This document shows, piece after piece, positions 58,435-64,000 of a stretch of DNA of 64,000 nucleotides. The first letter of the stretch is position 1, and each line of letters begins with the position of its first letter. Made by a program: the position numbers and the translations under genes. Origin of the DNA: Molossus alvarezi (Eukaryota > Chordata > Mammalia > Chiroptera > Molossidae); contig CM073886.1 of assembly GCA_037176705.1 (NCBI GenBank), positions 129,548,001-129,612,000 on the forward strand. The letters are read 5' to 3'. The notes below the pieces were generated by a model. The model did no database searches. It saw only the letters and a list, made by a program, of their open reading frames with translations, and was not told the origin of the DNA.

Positions 58435-59685
58435 TTGCTACAGAAAATCACAGGAGCACAGGGAGAGGAAACGATGGAAAGGCACCTCCCCCCTGCCCTG
58501 GGTCTTCATTGCCCGGGCAGTGCCTCTCTTCTGTTGTCCTCAGCAACTATGGGGCTCGAATCCCCCCACAAGCCTGGCCTGCAGCCTCTCAGAGCCTTCT
58601 CACAGGGTTCGTTCACCTTCCGTCTCACAGAGCAAATAGAAGCTGCCAGACTTCTTCACCTTCTTTGTCAACGCTTCACAATGCTTGCCCAGTTGTACTG
58701 CCCACTTTTCTGCCTTCTCCGTCAGGAGAGAAAGCAGCCCTTGTCCCGCCCAAACCTGTGCTCTGGATCCCGCCGCTTCCTCACTAGACTTCTCCCTTCT
58801 CTCGGCCTCTCTCCTTCTTTCACGTTCTCCTCTAATGACCCGATTCTGTCAGGTTTACAAGTGCTTATCTCTCCAGCTTAAAAAAATAATAATAACAGTA
58901 AAGAAGAGTAAACACTCAAAGTTTCTCTTTTCCGTAGTAATTAAACTTGAAAGAATGTATCATTCCTCCAACTCCTAACCCTTGGCCATCTGACACCTGA
59001 CGCAGGGGCCTTGTTCCTAGAGTTCAATTGGTCTGGGTCCCAAGCACTGGTCAGTCTTTCTCAGGTGCACCCAAGGTTAACACCAATTCTGCACCTCGGT
59101 GGTCTTTCTGAAGGCAAACGTGAGCCTGACCCTTACTTCATATCCCAGCAGCATTTCGAGAGCTTCACTCTCTCCTTGATGAGTTACTCTCCTTCCTTGG
59201 TTTCTAGGACACTCCCCTCCTCTCTGATCATTCCCCACTTGTCTCTCCTTCCTGTGACTGCCCATCACATTGGTTCTCCCGAGGGCTCATCTAAGCCTAC
59301 TTCTCTCCGCTGTGCACTCTCGCTAGGTGGTCTCCTCTGCTGCCAGAGCTTCACACACAATTTGTGAGACGATGAGGCTCAGATCTCTGCCCCTAGCCCC
59401 AACCTCTCTCTCTCTTGAAATTAAGAGCTGTGTCTCCTGTGGGCTAGCGGACATTTCCAGGTGGATATTCCATAGACACGTTGCATTCAAAACTTCTCTT
59501 CCTAATCCCTATATGTGCAGCCCAATTGGCTTCTGGCTCAGGTATTCGCTGCCACTGTGATGGTACCAGCATCCAAGTCAGAGAGCTGACAGGATTCCCA
59601 ACTCTTTCCATTCCCTTCGTCCAACATCCCGTCAAGCACCAAGTTCTGTGATTCTGAAACCTAACTATTGCACAAGATTCTCCGT
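58435..59685 (+). mobile_element. Ancient L2 with reverse transcriptase remains
   Basis: CTGTGCTCTGGATCCCGCCG near 58756, ACAAGTGCTTATCTCTCCAG near 58858 and the run from 59380 (ATCTCTGCCCCTAGCCCC, GACATTTCCAGGTGGATATT) to 59640 (CAAGCACCAAGTTCTGTGAT) match LINE-2 ORF2 order over about 1.2 kb. Two overlapping 118-148 codon frames at 58431-58881 are remnants or chance; no intact protein. Confidence 0.65.
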
Positions 59686-59689
59686 TCTT

Positions 59690-59904
59690 GTCTAGGTTTT
59701 ACATCAGATCTAAAGTTGCAGGTTCAATTCTGGTCAAGGGCATGCACCTCAGTTGCAGTCTGGTCCTGGCCCTGGTCAGGGTTGTTGTGCCAGAGGCAAC
59801 CAATCTATGTGTCTCTCTCGCGTTGATGTTTCTCTCTCTCTACCTCCCACTCTGTCTGAAAATAAGTGAAAAAATATCCTCGGGTGAGGATTTAAAAACA
59901 AAAA
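59690..59904 (+). mobile_element. VES SINE, head missing or decayed
   Basis: GCAGGTTCAATTCTGGTCAA B-box region, GTCTCTCTCGCGTTGATGTT body and CTCGGGTGAGGATTTAAAAA tail. The A-box half is not recognisable. The tail runs directly into the GGAA microsatellite. Confidence 0.88.
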
Positions 59905-59960
59905 GGAAGGAAGGAAGGAAGGAAGGAAGGAAGGAAGGAAGGAAGGAAGGAAGGAAGGAA
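59905..59960 (+). repeat. (GGAA)14 microsatellite
   Basis: Fourteen uninterrupted GGAA units, followed by imperfect GAAGGAAGG to 59970. It has grown from the tail of a VES SINE. Confidence 0.98.
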
Positions 59961-59997
59961 AGAAGGAAGGGCGGGCAGAAGGGAGCCACTCATAGAC

Positions 59998-60439
59998 TTA
60001 CCTTCTTTAAATCTGTCCACTCATAAAAATATATTAGTATACATTTTAAAAATATTTTTCTAGGTAGATATTATTTAATGTCTCTAATACACGATAATAA
60101 GAATTACCATCAATATTTAGAGCCAGTCTATTTAGGTTGTCTTCTACCTTTACAAAAAATATAACAAAATCATAACCACACACCCCCGCCCCCCCGCCCT
60201 CCCTCCCCTTTCCTCTCCTACCCCCGCAAGTACTTCCACTTTTCTTTTCCCTACGTTTCAAAGCCCTTTCTTTCGCTTCTAGAAATTGTTCCCTGAGCTC
60301 ACACAGCCCAGCTGGCTCACTTCTACCTCCGTGACTTTCTAAATAAACTTTTGCTTGTATTTGAAAAAGAAAATAACCAGAATGTAATATATATACAAAA
60401 TCTCTCCTGTCCTCACCCTGTGCTTCTTTGCTTTTGAAA
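59998..60439. other. Unassigned sequence with a C-rich patch
   Basis: A C-rich low-complexity run lies at 60180-60230. No gene. Confidence 0.5.
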
Positions 60440-60595
60440 GTTAACACGACCTAGTGAAAGACCTCAGTTCAAATATAGATCAGCTCTGACCTGTCATTGA
60501 GTACCTCTCCACCTCACTTTTCCACTGTAAATGGGGTCGATAATCCCAACTCTAAAGGTGATTGTGAGGATTATAAGAACTGACAATTGTGCAAC
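60440..60595 (+). mobile_element. MIR SINE
   Basis: GACCTGTCATTGAGTACCTC, TCACTTTTCCACTGTAAATG, GGGTCGATAATCCC and GGTGATTGTGAGGATTATAA are the MIR core and 3' part. Confidence 0.8.
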
Positions 60596-60637
60596 ATATA
60601 ATTTTGTAGTTCAATTGGCGTCGAATGCTGAATGCTG

Positions 60638-60992
60638 CAGAGAGATCTCTTATTCTTTGAGACGACATGGAGGGACCTGGAGCGTATTATGCTGAGTGAA
60701 ATAAGCCAGTCAGAGAAAGACAAATACCACATGATCTCACTTATTTGTGGAATATAATGAACAAGGTGGGCCGATGAACGAAATAGACCCAGAGACATAG
60801 AAAGGAGATGGTTCAGACGGACAGACCTCAGAGCAGGGGGGCGGGGGGGATGGATGAGATGAACCCAAGAACTTATATGCATGTGTGCATAACCAGTGGG
60901 CATAGACAACAATGCTGGGGGGTGGGGGATGGGGAGGAGGGTGTCTGGGGAGGGTAAAAGGAGAAACGTCTGTAACAAAAAAATAAATTTAT
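60638..60992 (+). mobile_element. Severely 5'-truncated L1
   Basis: Begins AGAGAGATCTCTTATTCTTT within the last 40 codons of ORF2, passes the ORF2 stop near 60756-60758 (GGAATATAA), and continues through the purine-rich 3' UTR to AACAAAAAAATAAATTTATA. Same lineage as the copies at 4400 and 13945. Confidence 0.93.
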
Positions 60993-61779
60993 AAATTAAT
61001 ACAAGTTGGAAAAAATTAAAAAGAAAAGAAAAGAAAAAAGCATTGAATTTGCCAGAAAGAGAAGTGCTCACCGCGGCCCCTGTGGGGAGTGGTCCCATCA
61101 GGGTGTGGCCGTCCAAGCCGGATGCCGAGCATCTGATGTGCAACTGTGGACCATAAAAGCAGACCACGCCTCAGAGCCCTGTGACTACGGAAGAACAGAG
61201 AACAGTGTGAGGTGTCTGGAGGGGTCTGCGGGGTCCAGTGAAAATGTTTCAAGTTACAGGACAGCAAAGAAGTTGGTGAGAAGGCAAAGCGTGAGGACTG
61301 AAGAGACACACCTCAGGGGGGAGAGAGTTCTCCAAAGCTCAGAAGGACTGGGGACCCAGACCCCACCACCAGACTAATACTGACCCCTTCAGAGGGAGGA
61401 AGTTCTGGTTGAAATGAGTGCAGACGATATTTTGAGAACTCTATATTTCTCCTCAAGGAAAGAGATGGTTCTATACACATGCACCTGGAGGCAATGTTGA
61501 CTATTGAAGGGAATCTAAAGACACCGATGCTGGTTTTTCAGGTCCTGGTCGTCAGCTGCTACATTATCCTTGCATTTTTGATCACGGGTCAAGTTTAAGC
61601 ATAGAAATACTTGGCAGCTAGATTTCAACGGACTGGGTGTATCCACCTAAAAATCATTGTTATTATTTTTGTTCAAAAGAAGTATGAAAAATCAAGGGGT
61701 AATTTAAAGAATTTAATGCAACGGAGATCTGGAAAGTGTCAAATTTCAAACAAAATACTAAGCATATTGGTGCCTTTTC
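60993..61779. other. Unassigned sequence without a gene
   Basis: A-rich at the left edge, then mixed. Frames at 61006-61377 lack domains. Confidence 0.45.
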
Positions 61780-62260
61780 TTTTTCTTTACTCAATTTGTC
61801 CTTCAAGCCAAGTGGACAAAGTTCCTGCTCTCATGAGTTTACTTCCAAATGAAGGAGTCTGGAGGCACAGAAGTAAATAAGTGATTGAATGATGTCACAT
61901 CGTGGTATGTGTCTAGCGAGCAGTGAAGCTGGTGAACGGGGCGGGCTGACAAGTCAGTGTGCTCAGGAAGGTCCTCTCCGACCAGTGGGCGTGGAGATGA
62001 GACCTGGCAGGCATGGAGCAGAGCCCTGGGACATCTGAGGACAGTCAGCGTCCCAAGAGTTCAGCCACTTCCACTGGCTTAAAGTGGAACATGGACGATG
62101 CACAGGTCAGAGTACTAAGGTCAGGATAGTAAGGGAAACCAGAGAGAGTGGAATAAGGAGAGTTGGGGAACAGGTGGGGTGGCCTGCAGACCCTGGTGAG
62201 CATTTTGAAAGGATCATTAGCGCATTAGAGTGTCATTGTAGCGTTAATCAGAAATATGAA
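61780..62260 (-). mobile_element. Ancient L2 fragment, antisense
   Basis: AAAGTTCCTGCTCTCATGAG near 61818, AGGCATGGAGCAGAGCCCTG near 62009 and the downstream purine-rich text follow reversed L2 3' order. Confidence 0.55.
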
Positions 62261-62324
62261 CTGGTTTATTTTTTACAAAAAAGTTTCTGGCTACTGTGTG
62301 CAGCATAAACATTTATTTATTATT

Positions 62325-62530
62325 TATTTATTGTGTACAAGAATGTTCAAAACAACTTTATTCACAATAACACAAAACTGGAGAAAATATCTATGTCCAT
62401 CAACTGGCGAATGAATTAAAAACAATGTGTTATAGTTACATAATGAAATAGCAATAAAAGTTAACAACTATTGATACAGGCAAAAACATGAATGAAACGT
62501 AAAACCTATGCTCAGTAAAAGAAGCCTTGT
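62325..62530 (+). mobile_element. Old L1 (L1M-type) fragment
   Basis: AACTTTATTCACAATAACAC, ATCTATGTCCATCAACTGGC, GAATGAATT, AGCAATAAAAGTTAACAACT and ATGCTCAGTAAAAGAAGCC follow the ORF2 C-terminal region of old L1. Confidence 0.8.
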
Positions 62531-62589
62531 CCAAATTATTCCATCTATTTGACATTCTAGAACAATTTGGCCTTCTCAAGGAAATCATC

Positions 62590-62825
62590 TGTTCATATAT
62601 CCCTTTTAAACCTTGCACGATACATTTTTCTCCTATATTTGATCAATTCCAGTATGCTCTGGGATCTACCATCTCGAAATGCATACACTCCCTGCATTTC
62701 ACATCATCCTCAAAAGGCTTCCCTGTTTTCTATTGTTCTTTGATGACTAAACATCTAGAAAGAGTTGTCTATACACAATGGCTCAAGTTTTTCTCTTCCT
62801 ATTCCTACTCTATAATGTATTCTTT
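62590..62825 (+). mobile_element. Ancient L2 fragment, cut by an L1
   Basis: The frame at 62527-62874 contains LERVVYTQWLKFFSSYSYS, the block preceding the reverse transcriptase core of L2. The L1 beginning at 62826 interrupts it. Confidence 0.7.
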
Positions 62826-63572
62826 TTTTAAAATTTATTTTTGTTACAGATGTTTCTCCTTTTTCCCCCACTGACACCCTCCTCCACACTCCCCCACCCC
62901 ATCCCCAGCTCTGTTGTCCATGTCCACTGGTTATGCGTACATGCATGTAAGTTCTGTGGTTTATCTCTTCTCCCCACCACCACTCCCTGAGGATTGTCAG
63001 TCTGTACCCTACTTCTATGTCTCTGGGTCTGTTTTGTTCATCAGTTTGTTTAGTTCATTATATTCCATAAATAAGTGAGATCATGTGATATTTGTCTTTC
63101 TCTGCTTGGCTTGTTTTGCTTAGCATAATACTCTCCAGGTCCCTCTATGTCATCTCAAAGGATAAGGGCTCTTTCTTTCTTACAGCTGCATAGTACTCCA
63201 TTGTGCATATGTACCACGGCTTTTTTATCCATTTGACTACCGATGGACATTTGGGCTGTTTCCAGATCTTAGCTATTGTAAATAGTGCTGCTGTGAACAT
63301 GGGGGTACATATATTCTTTCTGATTGGTGTTTCAGGCTTCTTAGGGTATATTCCTAGAAGTGGGGTCACTGGGTCGAAAGGTAGTTCAATTTTTAATTTT
63401 TTGAGGTAACACCATAGTGTTTTCCATAGCGGCTGCACCAGTCTGCATTCCCACCAGCAGTGTACTAGAGTCCCCTTTTCTCCACACCCTCGCCAACACT
63501 TGTTGTTTGATGATTTGTTGATGGCAGCCATTCTGACAGGTGTGAGGTGATACCTCATTGTTGTTATAAACA
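62826..63572 (-). mobile_element. 5'-truncated L1, antisense
   Basis: A T-rich left end (TTTTTTTAAAATTTATTTTT), reversed 3' UTR, then reversed ORF2 to about 63566. Clean match to the other young L1 copies. The frame ends abruptly at 63566-63572, its 5' truncation point. Confidence 0.94.
63145..63566 (-). pseudogene. L1 ORF2 protein fragment
   Basis: A 137-codon open stretch with [17 protein letters not shown], the intact Cys-rich C-X3-C-X7-H-X4-C motif near 63450-63503 and [13 protein letters not shown] shift or stop near 63145 separates it from the last codons (EISQ-like region at about 63100-63130). No catalytic domains. Not functional. Confidence 0.9.
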
Positions 63573-64000
63573 GAATAATTTAATCATATCACTTCTTATT
63601 ACTACTGTTGTCAAAACTCGGAAAATCTCAATTCACTGGTAGCCTGTTTAGAGAAGAATCTTAACATGACCATGACGAAAAGGACCTGAAGGACTCACCA
63701 GCATTTTCTTCAGTTCCTTTATGTTATAGATGGGAATGTTCAGGTCTGTAGGTGAAAATGTGTACAAGGCCCTCCAACCACTTACCTGCTGAGCCAGGAT
63801 GACCATATAATTCACTACCTATGTTCTTCCACGGTGCCTCGACTTCTCCCCCGTTTTTGCCACACTTCACAGATGTAAGACCCTTCCTGCAGGTGGCATC
63901 GTGGGAAGGACACCAGCTTCAGCCAGTGACTCTCCCAGAAGCAGGGAGCGTGCTGCTGAGAGCAGGCTCCACAGACCAGGTCGTCAAATCATCTGGTAAT
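63573..64000. other. Unassigned sequence to the window edge
   Basis: No repeat or exon recognised. Confidence 0.4.

Noticed and set aside
58431..58881. Two overlapping frames of 118 and 148 codons
   Set aside because: They lie in an ancient L2; neither matches the L2 protein continuously, and no host domain is seen.

Overview
This is mammalian nuclear DNA, almost certainly from a vespertilionid (or close relative) bat. The evidence is the repeat content: about two dozen tRNA-derived VES SINEs in both orientations, young L1 fragments with a shared 3' end, and a SPIN-type hAT DNA transposon. I found no convincing host protein-coding exon, rRNA, functional tRNA, CRISPR array or bacterial feature. 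The window reads as intergenic or deep-intronic sequence. All open frames long enough to notice are either fossil transposon proteins (L1 ORF2, L2 reverse transcriptase, hAT transposase), read-through of SINEs, or chance.

Layout. 1-13 kb: a hAT-like end at the left edge split by a VES SINE, an ancient antisense L1, a 5'-truncated sense L1 (4.4-5.96 kb), an older L1 with a 5' inversion (about 6.2 kb), a second and younger L1 with a twin-priming inversion (8.46-9.71 kb), an older L1 split by a VES SINE (10.1-10.8 kb), and an ancient L2 and MIR. 13-20 kb: an antisense L2 interrupted by a 1.35 kb L1 with recognisable target-site duplications, then VES, MIR and a second antisense L2 also split by a VES. 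20-22.5 kb: repeat-poor sequence that looks like conserved non-coding DNA, then a 45-bp tandem duplication. 22.6-25.4 kb: a 2,841-bp SPIN/hAT element with perfect 8-bp target-site duplications, matching inverted termini and a decayed minus-strand transposase gene. 25.4-45 kb: scattered VES, MIR and MLT1 repeats, a triple tandem nuclear-receptor-like motif at 42.2 kb, and long unassigned stretches. 45-50 kb: repeat-poor AT-rich DNA, an MLT1 LTR and a 194-bp internally deleted SPIN derivative. 50-64 kb: two long ancient L2 copies that still match reverse transcriptase, a cluster of VES SINEs in alternating orientation, a GGAA microsatellite, and two further L1 fragments.

How the parts relate. 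The elements form a nested record: L2, MIR, MLT1 and old L1 form the oldest layer; SPIN/hAT elements came later; VES SINEs and the young L1s interrupt the older layers. VES SINEs have no protein of their own and are presumed to have used L1 ORF2 protein for mobilisation. The long SPIN copy is the type of element that could have supplied transposase to the 194-bp derivative 25 kb away, which keeps both of its ends. Family names are from memory of repeat consensus sequences and could not be checked by search.
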